This document shows positions 6,848 to 13,120 of a DNA stretch of 13,358 bases, piece after piece. The notes under the pieces are model-generated. The model was not told where the DNA came from. It saw nothing but the letters and a program-made list of their open reading frames with translations, and searched no databases. Origin of the DNA: JBAZBO01 sp041671425. GTDB lineage: Bacteria > Patescibacteriota > WWE3 > UBA101185 > UBA10185. The DNA lies in contig JBAZBO010000017.1 of assembly GCA_041671425.1 (NCBI GenBank), positions 1-13,358 on the forward strand. Direction: 5' to 3'. How positions within the stretch are numbered: position 1 is the stretch's first letter; each line of letters opens with the position of its first letter. The position numbers and the translations under genes were made by a program.

Positions 6848-6887
6848 TGTTCGGGGATAATCCCGCTAAAAATGCTAAAATAGTCCT
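6848..6887 (+). promoter_or_regulatory. Leaderless promoter with palindromic operator, right-going (repeat unit B)
   Basis: Plus strand: GGGGATAATCCC (6853-6864), 8 nt, extended -10 TGCTAAAAT (6873-6881), 6 nt, ATG 6888. The palindrome occupies the -35 region, so a bound protein should block or replace sigma contacts there. It would drive the 6888-9241 gene cluster. Direct repeat unit B covers 6848-6872. Confidence 0.65.
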
Positions 6888-6983
6888 ATGATGAAAAGAG
6901 AAAAGGTCGTTATAGTCATAGCCTTTATAGCAGCAATGTATTTTGCGATCAGACTTCTGGTAAAAGGAAATACCGGGTTATAA
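6888..6983 (+). CDS. 31-residue single-helix membrane peptide
   Basis: A small open frame ATG 6888 to TAA 6981-6983 (a second ATG follows at once, 6891). The product has a basic start (MMKREK), a hydrophobic helix of about 18 residues (VVIVIAFIAAMYFAIRLL) and a short polar tail. That is the profile of a small inner-membrane peptide. Support for it being real: it starts exactly 6 nt after the extended -10 TGCTAAAAT, in the position where other window genes start, and it ends 7 bp before the TsaC-like gene. It could equally be a leader peptide coupled to that gene, which has no Shine-Dalgarno of its own. Function unknown. Confidence 0.55.
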   Translation: MMKREKVVIVIAFIAAMYFAIRLLVKGNTGL

Positions 6984-6990
6984 CACACTG

Positions 6991-7533
6991 ATGTTCAAGA
7001 ATAGAAATAGTTATAAAGATGCCGCAAAGGTACTCAAAGCTGGTGGGGCATGCGTCCTCCCAACTGATACTATCTATGGGATCCATTGCCAGGCATTGAA
7101 TAAAGAAAGTGTGGAAAGAGTCTATAGTATCAAGTCAAGAGACAGATCAAAACCTTTCATTATCCTCATCCCTAGCATAAAGGCGCTTAAAGAATTTGGA
7201 ATCACCTTCAATGAGAAAGAACTAAAAAGATATTGGCCGGGTCCCATAAGCATCAAATTCCCAAGTGACAACAACGGATTTGAATACCTACATTGCGGCA
7301 AAGGCTCCTTAGCATTCAGGCTCCCAAAGAAAAAAAGCCTAATAAAACTCATGAAACAAGTTGGACCTCTGATCTCAACCAGTGTGAACAAAGAAGGAGA
7401 ACCATCTATTTCATCCGTTGTAGAAGCACAACAGAAGTTTGATGGCCAGATCGACCTGTATGTGGATGAAGGACCATTAGATAACAAGCCTTCAAAGCTG
7501 ATAGACCTACAAAATACCGTGTATAGGGAATGA
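6991..7533 (+). CDS. tsaC: L-threonylcarbamoyladenylate synthase (TsaC/Sua5/YrdC domain)
   Basis: Makes threonylcarbamoyl-AMP from Thr, bicarbonate and ATP for the t6A37 modification of ANN-reading tRNAs. The 180 residues form a single YrdC domain, like TsaC and without the Sua5 C-terminal domain. Motifs: LPTDTIYGIHC (23-33), KSRDRSKPF (48-56, the K-x-R...K-P substrate site), YWPGPISIKF (81-90), STSVNKEGEPS (129-139, usually TSAN.SG.P) and SKLIDL (168-173). The usual GP...VLR-x-G ending is shortened. The protein is a standard TsaC or a close YciO/YrdC paralogue; t6A synthesis is the likelier role. It overlaps exonuclease III by ATGA (7530-7533) and is the second gene of the cluster after the 31-aa peptide. 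Confidence 0.85.
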   Translation: MFKNRNSYKDAAKVLKAGGACVLPTDTIYGIHCQALNKESVERVYSIKSRDRSKPFIILIPSIKALKEFGITFNEKELKRYWPGPISIKFPSDNNGFEYLHCGKGSLAFRLPKKKSLIKLMKQVGPLISTSVNKEGEPSISSVVEAQQKFDGQIDLYVDEGPLDNKPSKLIDLQNTVYRE

Positions 7534-8288
7534 AGCTACTATCTTGGAATATCAATGGAATAAGAGCAGTCTACAAGAGTGGCTTTACTTCATGGCTCCC
7601 AAACTCCCAAGCAGATATTGTCTGCCTTCAGGAAACAAAAGCGAAGCTTAACCAGCTTCCATGGAATCTGCAGTTCATCCCCGGTTATGACTTCTATCTC
7701 AATCCGGCAATAAAAAAGGGCTACTCAGGCACCGGAGTTTTTACGAAGCAAAAGCCGCAGGAAGTCTCCAACAAACTTGATCTACTAAGGGTAGATGAAG
7801 AGGGCAGGATACAAATATGTAGCTTCCCTAACTTCAAACTAATAAATGTATATGTGCCCAATGGGTCACAGGACCAGAGGGACATGGGATATAAGATGTC
7901 GTTTTACGAAAAGTTCCTTGAACTTCTAAGTAAGATCAAGGATGACTCGGTAATATTAACTGGTGATTTCAATATAGCTCACAAGGAAATTGACTTGGCT
8001 AAGCCTGAGCAAAACCAGAATAGCACCATGTTCACACCTGCTGAAAGGCAGCAGATCCAAAATATCCTTGACCTCGGATATGCAGATACATTTAGAATGT
8101 TCAACAAAGGGGGCGGTAACTATTCCTGGCTTTCTTATTACACCAACTTTAGAGACAACAACATCGGCTGGAGGATAGATTATATATTCGTATCAGAGAA
8201 ACTTACTAGTAAGGTTAAAAACGCCTTCATCTTAAAAGATACAGAAGGATCTGATCATGTTCCTGTAGGGATAGATATCGATCTATGA
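7530..8288 (+). CDS. xthA: Exodeoxyribonuclease III (AP endonuclease, EEP fold)
   Basis: Base-excision-repair nuclease that cuts at abasic sites and degrades 3' ends; cytoplasmic and Mg-dependent. The 252-residue length is typical. Catalytic landmarks: WNINGIR with Asn7, LQETK with metal ligand Glu35, NVYVPNG with Tyr108, TGDFN (144-148) with the catalytic Asp and Asn, GWRIDYIF (212-220) and the final SDH (241-243) with the catalytic His. Starts by ATGA overlap with tsaC and ends by ATGA overlap with the CapA-like gene, so translation of the three is probably coupled. No anomaly is seen in the active site. Confidence 0.95.
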   Translation: MKLLSWNINGIRAVYKSGFTSWLPNSQADIVCLQETKAKLNQLPWNLQFIPGYDFYLNPAIKKGYSGTGVFTKQKPQEVSNKLDLLRVDEEGRIQICSFPNFKLINVYVPNGSQDQRDMGYKMSFYEKFLELLSKIKDDSVILTGDFNIAHKEIDLAKPEQNQNSTMFTPAERQQIQNILDLGYADTFRMFNKGGGNYSWLSYYTNFRDNNIGWRIDYIFVSEKLTSKVKNAFILKDTEGSDHVPVGIDIDL

Positions 8289-9241
8289 AAGACTTTCTAA
8301 GAATCATCTTGGTTTTAGTTCTGGCCACTGCCGGTATTCTGAGCCTAATACCATATCTAAAAACAAATGTGAATAACGACGTCGCAAGTCTTTCTCCCCC
8401 CGTAAAAGAAAAGGTGAAAGAAAAAGATGAAATACGAATATTATTTGCTGGAGATTTCATGTTTGATAGATATATCAGAGAGATGGCCCAGAAGAAGGGG
8501 AATGACTTCATATTGGAACAAGTAGAAGATGTGTTAGCGGGAAATGACCTGGTAGTAGTGAACCTAGAAAGCCCAATTACAACTTTTCCGTCAAGAAGCA
8601 TAGGCAGCAAGATAGGAAGTCCTGAAAACTATGTGTTCACAGCTGATCCCTCAGTTGCAGCAACTCTCTTTAACCACAATATCAGGCTTGTGAACCTTGG
8701 GAATAACCATATCCTGAACTTTGGCACAGAGGGGCTTGCTCAAACGAAGGCCTATCTTGACCAGAATGGCATCAATTACTTCGGGTCGGATGACAAGGCA
8801 TATGAGATCATCAATTTCGAAGGTTACAAGATAGGTTTTGTAGGATACAACCAGTTTTCTACAGGTTCCAAGGAACGAGCTATTCAAGCAATAAGCCAAC
8901 TAGTAGATAGTACAGACTTTGTGGTCTTGTACACTCACTGGGGAAATGAATACATTACAACATCCGAACAGACCATTCGAGACCTAGCCCACGAGTTTAA
9001 AGACAAAGGTGCGGACCTGATCATCGGCTCCCACCCTCATGTGGTCCAGCAAAAAGAAGTATACAAGGGCAAAACTATATATTACTCCCTTGGCAATTTC
9101 ATCATGGATCAATACTTTGATGAGAATGTTAGAAACGGCCTCTTGGTCATTCTGACCATCAATATCAGCACGAACGATCAAAGAACCGAGGAAATACCTG
9201 TAGAAATGACAATAACGGGACAAACTGTGCTAAAAAGGTAA
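8285..9241 (+). CDS. CapA-family (PGA_cap) metallophosphatase-like protein, membrane-anchored
   Basis: A 318-residue protein of the CapA/PgsA family. An N-terminal hydrophobic segment (about residues 5-24) anchors or exports it; a Lys/Glu-rich linker follows. The calcineurin-like domain shows GDFMFDR (56-62), NLESP (93-97), LGNNH (138-142), THWGNEY (217-223), GSHPHVVQ (248-255) and SLGNFI (268-273). CapA proteins act in poly-gamma-glutamate or capsule export in some bacteria. No capB or capC gene is seen here, so poly-gamma-glutamate synthesis should not be assumed; an envelope hydrolase role is as likely. Starts within the xthA stop (ATGA, 8285-8288) and ends the tightly packed cluster. Confidence 0.88.
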   Translation: MKDFLRIILVLVLATAGILSLIPYLKTNVNNDVASLSPPVKEKVKEKDEIRILFAGDFMFDRYIREMAQKKGNDFILEQVEDVLAGNDLVVVNLESPITTFPSRSIGSKIGSPENYVFTADPSVAATLFNHNIRLVNLGNNHILNFGTEGLAQTKAYLDQNGINYFGSDDKAYEIINFEGYKIGFVGYNQFSTGSKERAIQAISQLVDSTDFVVLYTHWGNEYITTSEQTIRDLAHEFKDKGADLIIGSHPHVVQQKEVYKGKTIYYSLGNFIMDQYFDENVRNGLLVILTINISTNDQRTEEIPVEMTITGQTVLKR

Positions 9242-9254
9242 TGCATTTACCCTG

Positions 9255-9320
9255 TTGACTTATCATGATTAACTTAGTAAATTTCCAGGATAGATGTAGC
9301 TAGTTAAAACCTGGGGGTGA
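9255..9320 (+). promoter_or_regulatory. Promoter and Shine-Dalgarno of the small acidic protein
   Basis: TTGACT (9255-9260), 17-nt spacer, TAAATT (9278-9283): the best classical -35/-10 pair in the window. A leader of about 37 nt ends with GGGGGTGAT (9313-9321), about 5 nt before ATG 9327. This starts a new unit after the CapA-like gene, in the 85-bp gap. Confidence 0.6.
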
Positions 9321-9326
9321 TACTTT

Positions 9327-9545
9327 ATGGCCAACAAAAAAATAACAGTCAAACCAACAAAAGAGAAGGGTAGTCTAAATGAAGAAGTCGATACAAACTC
9401 TGAAAAGGACCCAGAAGTAGTGGCGGCAGCGTTGGCAGACCTGGAAGCAATAGAGAGCGAGAGACATGGTTTCGAGGCAGACGATCCTGACAATGACGGA
9501 TTTGGTGGGGACGAAGATAGTGGAACCGGAAGTGAACCTTTTTAA
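9327..9545 (+). CDS. Small acidic protein with possible EF-hand-like Ca-binding loop
   Basis: A 72-residue protein without signal peptide. It has a basic N-terminus (residues 1-14), a predicted helix (about 28-48, rich in Ala, Glu and Leu), then DPDNDGFGGDED (53-64) and a Gly/Ser/Glu tail. The 12-residue segment follows the EF-hand loop spacing D-x-D-x-D-G with an acidic residue at position 12, and is preceded by a helix as in an EF-hand. Only one loop is present, and position 12 is Asp, not the usual Glu, so calcium binding is a suggestion. It has a good promoter and ribosome-binding site. The family is not recognised. Confidence 0.65.
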   Translation: MANKKITVKPTKEKGSLNEEVDTNSEKDPEVVAAALADLEAIESERHGFEADDPDNDGFGGDEDSGTGSEPF

Positions 9546-9564
9546 TCCTAGCATTTATGAACCT

Positions 9565-9586
9565 GGGGTGGCTCAGTTGTCACCCC
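9565..9586 (+). terminator. Stem-loop after the small acidic gene
   Basis: GGGGTG (9565-9570) pairs with CACCCC (9581-9586) across a 10-nt loop, 20 bp after the TAA of the acidic protein gene. No long T-run follows, so this is a weak terminator or an RNA-stabilising hairpin. Confidence 0.4.
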
Positions 9587-9605
9587 TTGATGGTTAAGTC
9601 GATAA

Positions 9606-9617
9606 TATAAGTACTCT
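9606..9617 (+). promoter_or_regulatory. Leaderless-type -10 of the ABC transporter gene
   Basis: TATAAG (9606-9611) lies 6 nt before ATG 9618, and no Shine-Dalgarno is present. The spacing equals that of the 5052, 6705 and 6888 starts, but the extended TG is missing. An overlapping TAATAT (9603-9608) is an alternative. Confidence 0.45.
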
Positions 9618-11435
9618 ATGGATGAACCTCAAAAACAAGAGAATATATCTGTGAAAGAATTCTTTGACCTATCCTTGTGGAATTTCAAATTCATCTATTC
9701 ACTGGAAAAAACCTATACGGCCGCATATACGGCATCAGCAGTCCTTAGAGGTTCAAGAGGTATCCTCAACACCCTAATAATCTCGCGTTTGCTTGATGTC
9801 ATAATATCTCAGATAGGCAATGGGAATTCCCAAATCCGAGCCATATTACCCTATATGTGGATGCTTTTGGCGTATAGCCTGATAAGCTCAGCACTCACCT
9901 ATATCAACGACTTCTTCTCCAATGGCCTAAATGAAAGACTGAGGCCACGCCTTGAGAGGGCTTTATACACAAAAATGAACTTACTTGGCGTGCAAAGCAT
10001 GGAAAACCCGTCAGTTACGAATAGGCTGACCCGATCCAGAGAAAGCCTTTTTGACATGCACCAGCATTTCACCAGAAATGTAAATTTCTTGTCCAGCCTG
10101 GTCAGCCTCCTCATTGCATCCTCCCTTATATTGAAAAGTATGCCTGTGGTATTCCTAATAGTAACCGTTATTGCAATCCCAACATATTTCTATGATAAGA
10201 AGTACAGAATAAAAAACTGGAGGATATGGTTCGATAGTACAGAGGAGAGGAGAAAAACTATGTGGACCTCCGGTATGCTCACTAACCCCAAGGAGATTAC
10301 TGAAGTCAATATAAACGGGTCATTCGATTTCTTGGACAAGAGATACAAAGACTTTTATGACTGGTTTATACAAAAGAACACTCAACTGAGAAAGAAGTGG
10401 TTTGCGGGGCTATACACATTCGATATATTTTCAAATCTGGGGATATTCTATGGTTACGCCTTGGTATTTTCCAAACTAATATCGGGTGTGATCACCGTAG
10501 GAAATGTTTACTTCATCACAAACCTTATTAATAGGCTGGACGATGAGATCAACTATGTGTTCAGCCAGATCACTAGTATGTTCGAGAACTCATTAAGACT
10601 TAAGGACATATATTATATTTTCCATGCGGAACCCGCTTTTGAAGATGGCTCAGTAGATCTAGGAATATTAGTAGACGGACCCAGCATTGACATTCAGAAC
10701 TTAAGTTTTCATTACCCAACATCTGAGAAGATCATACTTAAAAACATCAACTTAAAGATATCCGCCGGGGAAAAGATCGCGGTGGTGGGTGCTAACGGGG
10801 CGGGGAAGACAACGTTGGTAAAACTTCTTTCCAAGATATACCTTCCCACTGAAGGAAAGATTATAGTAAACGATACCGATCTAAAGGATATCAAAGGCGC
10901 GTCTTGGCACCAGAACATAGGGGTTCTCTTTCAGGATTACAACACCTATGGCCATCTATCTGCAAAAGAGAACATCACTATCGGGGATCCGGATTCGGAA
11001 GAAAGTACTGAGAGGGTCACTCAGGCATCAAAACGCGCAGATGCTTTGGAATTCATAGAGGAATATCCCAAAAAGTTCGATCAGATCCTAAGTGAGAGAT
11101 TTAAGGATGGGATAAGGCCTTCGTCAGGACAATGGCAGAAGATTGCCATAGCAAGGTTTTTTTACAGAGACTCACCATTAGTTATTTTCGATGAGCCAAC
11201 TGCAGCTATAGATGCCATATCCGAATACAACATTTTCAACGAAATATATAAGTTCTTTGAGAACAAGACTGTGGTAATTATTTCACACAGATTTTCCACT
11301 GTTAGAAATGCTGACAGGATCATAGTACTGGAGAAGGGTGAAGTGGTCGAACAGGGCAAACACAATGAGCTTATAGAAAAAGAGGGCTACTACGCTAGAG
11401 CCTTTAAACTACAAGCTGAAGGCTACCAGAACTAA
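9618..11435 (+). CDS. ABC exporter half-transporter (fused membrane and ATPase domains)
   Basis: A 605-residue type-I ABC exporter subunit, expected to work as a homodimer or paired half-molecule that moves lipid, peptide or drug-like substrates out of the cytoplasm. The transmembrane domain covers about residues 35-335, with helices near 75-98, 155-190, 275-300. The nucleotide-binding domain covers about 355-600: Walker A GANGAGKTT (391-399), Q-loop LFQDYN, signature PSSGQWQK (501-508), Walker B LVIFDEP (521-527) with Glu526, D-loop AIDA and H-loop ISHR (His557). The signature has Ser503 where LSGGQ has its first Gly. The substrate is not predictable. Starts without Shine-Dalgarno; MurB follows 15 bp downstream with its own -10. 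Confidence 0.9.
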   Translation: MDEPQKQENISVKEFFDLSLWNFKFIYSLEKTYTAAYTASAVLRGSRGILNTLIISRLLDVIISQIGNGNSQIRAILPYMWMLLAYSLISSALTYINDFFSNGLNERLRPRLERALYTKMNLLGVQSMENPSVTNRLTRSRESLFDMHQHFTRNVNFLSSLVSLLIASSLILKSMPVVFLIVTVIAIPTYFYDKKYRIKNWRIWFDSTEERRKTMWTSGMLTNPKEITEVNINGSFDFLDKRYKDFYDWFIQKNTQLRKKWFAGLYTFDIFSNLGIFYGYALVFSKLISGVITVGNVYFITNLINRLDDEINYVFSQITSMFENSLRLKDIYYIFHAEPAFEDGSVDLGILVDGPSIDIQNLSFHYPTSEKIILKNINLKISAGEKIAVVGANGAGKTTLVKLLSKIYLPTEGKIIVNDTDLKDIKGASWHQNIGVLFQDYNTYGHLSAKENITIGDPDSEESTERVTQASKRADALEFIEEYPKKFDQILSERFKDGIRPSSGQWQKIAIARFFYRDSPLVIFDEPTAAIDAISEYNIFNEIYKFFENKTVVIISHRFSTVRNADRIIVLEKGEVVEQGKHNELIEKEGYYARAFKLQAEGYQN

Positions 11436-11437
11436 CG

Positions 11438-11450
11438 TATAATTAACCTA
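11438..11450 (+). promoter_or_regulatory. Leaderless-type promoter of murB
   Basis: A perfect TATAAT (11438-11443) lies 7 nt before ATG 11451, within the 15-bp gap after the ABC gene; there is no Shine-Dalgarno. The -35 region, inside the end of the ABC gene, is not recognisable. Confidence 0.5.
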
Positions 11451-12452
11451 ATGCGTATCCAAGAAAACATCATTCTTTCCCCTTATACCACCTTCCATAT
11501 AGGAGGCGCTGCCAAATATTTTGTCACTGTTACTAGCGAAGAGGAGCTTATCGAAGCATTGAAGTGGGCTAAAGATAAAAGACTAAACATTTTGCCTCTT
11601 GGAGCGGGAAGTAACCTTCTGATTTCAGATAAAGGCTTTGATGGGCTGGTCGTAAAGATAGATATTGGCGGCATTGAGAAAGACAGAGACTTTATCTCAT
11701 GCGGAGCCGGGGAGAAACTGGATACCTTGGTGGCATTCTGTGTTGAAAACGGGTTACAAGGTATGGAATGTCTATCTGGCATACCCGGATCAGTGGGTGG
11801 CTCTGTGGTCCAAAATGCGGGAGCCTTCGGGCAGGAGATCTGCGAAACATTGAAGGAAGTGCATATTGTCGATACAAAAACAATTGAGCACAAGACCATC
11901 AAAAAGTCTGATTGTGCGTTCACATACCGAAGCAGTGTACTAATAGGCAACAACAGTATGGTTGTTACCAAAGCATGTTTTGAGCTGCACCCAGTCGAAA
12001 GGACTAAAATATCGTTTGAATCTTTGAAAAAGGAACTGGGGGATGCGGCAGACATAAAGACTATAAGAGATACCATACTCAAAGAAAGGAAACTAAGGTC
12101 CTCCTTCTATGATGAGAAGGATCCAAATTCTATCAGCGCCGGGTGCTTCTTCTCAAATCCTATTGTAGAAAGATCGTGCTTTGAAAGGATCTCAAGAGAT
12201 TTTCCTGACATTCCACACTGGGATGACAAAGAAAGAGTAAAGCTATCCGCAGGATGGATGGTAGAAAAGTCCGGCTTCAAGAGGGGGCATTCGGAGGGAA
12301 ATGTAGGACTATCGGAAAAGCATGCATTAATGGTGATAAACAAAGGAGGTGCGGACGCTGAAGAGATAAAAGCATTTACCCAAAAAATAAGAGAAACCGT
12401 CAAATCGGTGTTCGGAGTGGAAATGGCCTACGAGGTCATTTTTATAGATTAA
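11451..12452 (+). CDS. murB: UDP-N-acetylmuramate dehydrogenase (UDP-N-acetylenolpyruvoylglucosamine reductase)
   Basis: FAD enzyme that reduces UDP-GlcNAc-enolpyruvate to UDP-MurNAc, the second committed step of peptidoglycan synthesis; cytoplasmic. The 333 residues include YTTFHIGGAA (12-21) and LPLGAGSNLLISDKGFDGLVV (FAD-binding). Further on are GLQGMECLSGIPGSVGG, TYRSS with Arg160, SAGCFFSNP with Cys232 at the proton-donor position (Ser229 in E. coli), and SAGWMVEKSGFKRG. The C-terminal Glu328 (AYEV) corresponds to the catalytic Glu of E. coli MurB. Cys in place of Ser also occurs in working MurB proteins. No neighbouring mur genes are seen. Starts directly after a TATAAT. Its presence indicates a peptidoglycan wall. 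Confidence 0.95.
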   Translation: MRIQENIILSPYTTFHIGGAAKYFVTVTSEEELIEALKWAKDKRLNILPLGAGSNLLISDKGFDGLVVKIDIGGIEKDRDFISCGAGEKLDTLVAFCVENGLQGMECLSGIPGSVGGSVVQNAGAFGQEICETLKEVHIVDTKTIEHKTIKKSDCAFTYRSSVLIGNNSMVVTKACFELHPVERTKISFESLKKELGDAADIKTIRDTILKERKLRSSFYDEKDPNSISAGCFFSNPIVERSCFERISRDFPDIPHWDDKERVKLSAGWMVEKSGFKRGHSEGNVGLSEKHALMVINKGGADAEEIKAFTQKIRETVKSVFGVEMAYEVIFID

Positions 12453-12463
12453 GCTTATTAATA

Positions 12464-12487
12464 TATAATCAAGTACAGGAGGTGATC
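12464..12487 (+). promoter_or_regulatory. Promoter -10 and full-length Shine-Dalgarno of the secreted coiled-coil gene
   Basis: TATAAT (12464-12469), start expected near 12476, then AGGAGGTGATC (12477-12487), the full complement of the 16S 3' end, close before ATG 12490. The leader is only about 14 nt and consists almost wholly of the ribosome-binding site. Confidence 0.6.
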
Positions 12488-12489
12488 GT

Positions 12490-13071
12490 ATGAAAAGATA
12501 CATAATACCAATACTTCTAGTCGCACTTTTGGTTCCAGGTGTTTCTTACGCTGTCCAGAATACGGAGAAAAACGAGAATAAGAACAAAGGGCAGAGTCAG
12601 CAAAATACAGTACAAAACCAGGAGGTAGAACAGGAAGAAGAGGGAATAGAAAATGAGGTTGAAGAGAAAATGAGCGAAGTTGCGCAATATGTTCACAAAC
12701 TGTTAGCAGATCCAGAAAGGCAAGGTGGGATCGGAGAACAGGTAAGGGAAATAGCTAGAGCGCAGAGTGAGTCTCAAGAGAAAATCCAAAAAAGAATAGA
12801 AAAGATCGAGGCAAAAGTAGAATTCTTTAAGATGTTGTTTGGACCCGACAACCAAAGCATACAAGATGTAAGGCATGAGATGCAGCAAATCCAGGTAAGG
12901 GTACAGCAGCTTCAACAGTTGAGAAACAAAATAACAGACGCTGCAGACAAGCTCCAAATAGATGAGTTGGTAACAAGCCTAGAGGAACAAAACACTGCGC
13001 TGGAAGAGAAACTGCAGGAGGAATCCGAAACCTTGAGTGTGTTTGGATGGTTCAAAAAGCTTTTCGAATAG
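12490..13071 (+). CDS. Secreted coiled-coil protein, function unknown
   Basis: A 193-residue protein with a typical signal peptide: basic MKR, a hydrophobic core (residues 4-16) and a likely cleavage after VSYA (21). The mature part begins with a Gln/Asn/Glu/Lys-rich linker (22-60), then heptad-like helices at about 60-115 and 125-182, broken by FFKMLFGPD (112-120). It ends in an amphipathic tail, SVFGWFKKLFE. The LFGPD...helix...FGWF-x-K-LF plan resembles uncharacterised CPR secreted proteins that I recall; this was not searched. It may be an envelope-tethered or surface protein, and the aromatic C-terminus could dock to membrane. It has a strong ribosome-binding site and its own -10, suggesting good expression. 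Confidence 0.75.
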   Translation: MKRYIIPILLVALLVPGVSYAVQNTEKNENKNKGQSQQNTVQNQEVEQEEEGIENEVEEKMSEVAQYVHKLLADPERQGGIGEQVREIARAQSESQEKIQKRIEKIEAKVEFFKMLFGPDNQSIQDVRHEMQQIQVRVQQLQQLRNKITDAADKLQIDELVTSLEEQNTALEEKLQEESETLSVFGWFKKLFE

Positions 13072-13120
13072 TTCTTGGTGTTTGAAAGATGCTACATATG
13101 ATGGTCATGTGGTTATTTTT

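Noticed and set aside
6841..6866. LexA-type SOS box
   Set aside because: Neither CTGT-N8-ACAG nor a full CGAAC-N4-GTTCG is present; only partial GAACA is seen.
6785..6872. Short CRISPR-like array
   Set aside because: Only two similar units plus an inverted core, unequal flanks, no cas genes, and units align with promoter elements.
11483..12082. 199-codon open frame on the minus strand inside murB
   Set aside because: Antisense shadow of conserved MurB motifs, no ribosome-binding site and no recognisable domain.
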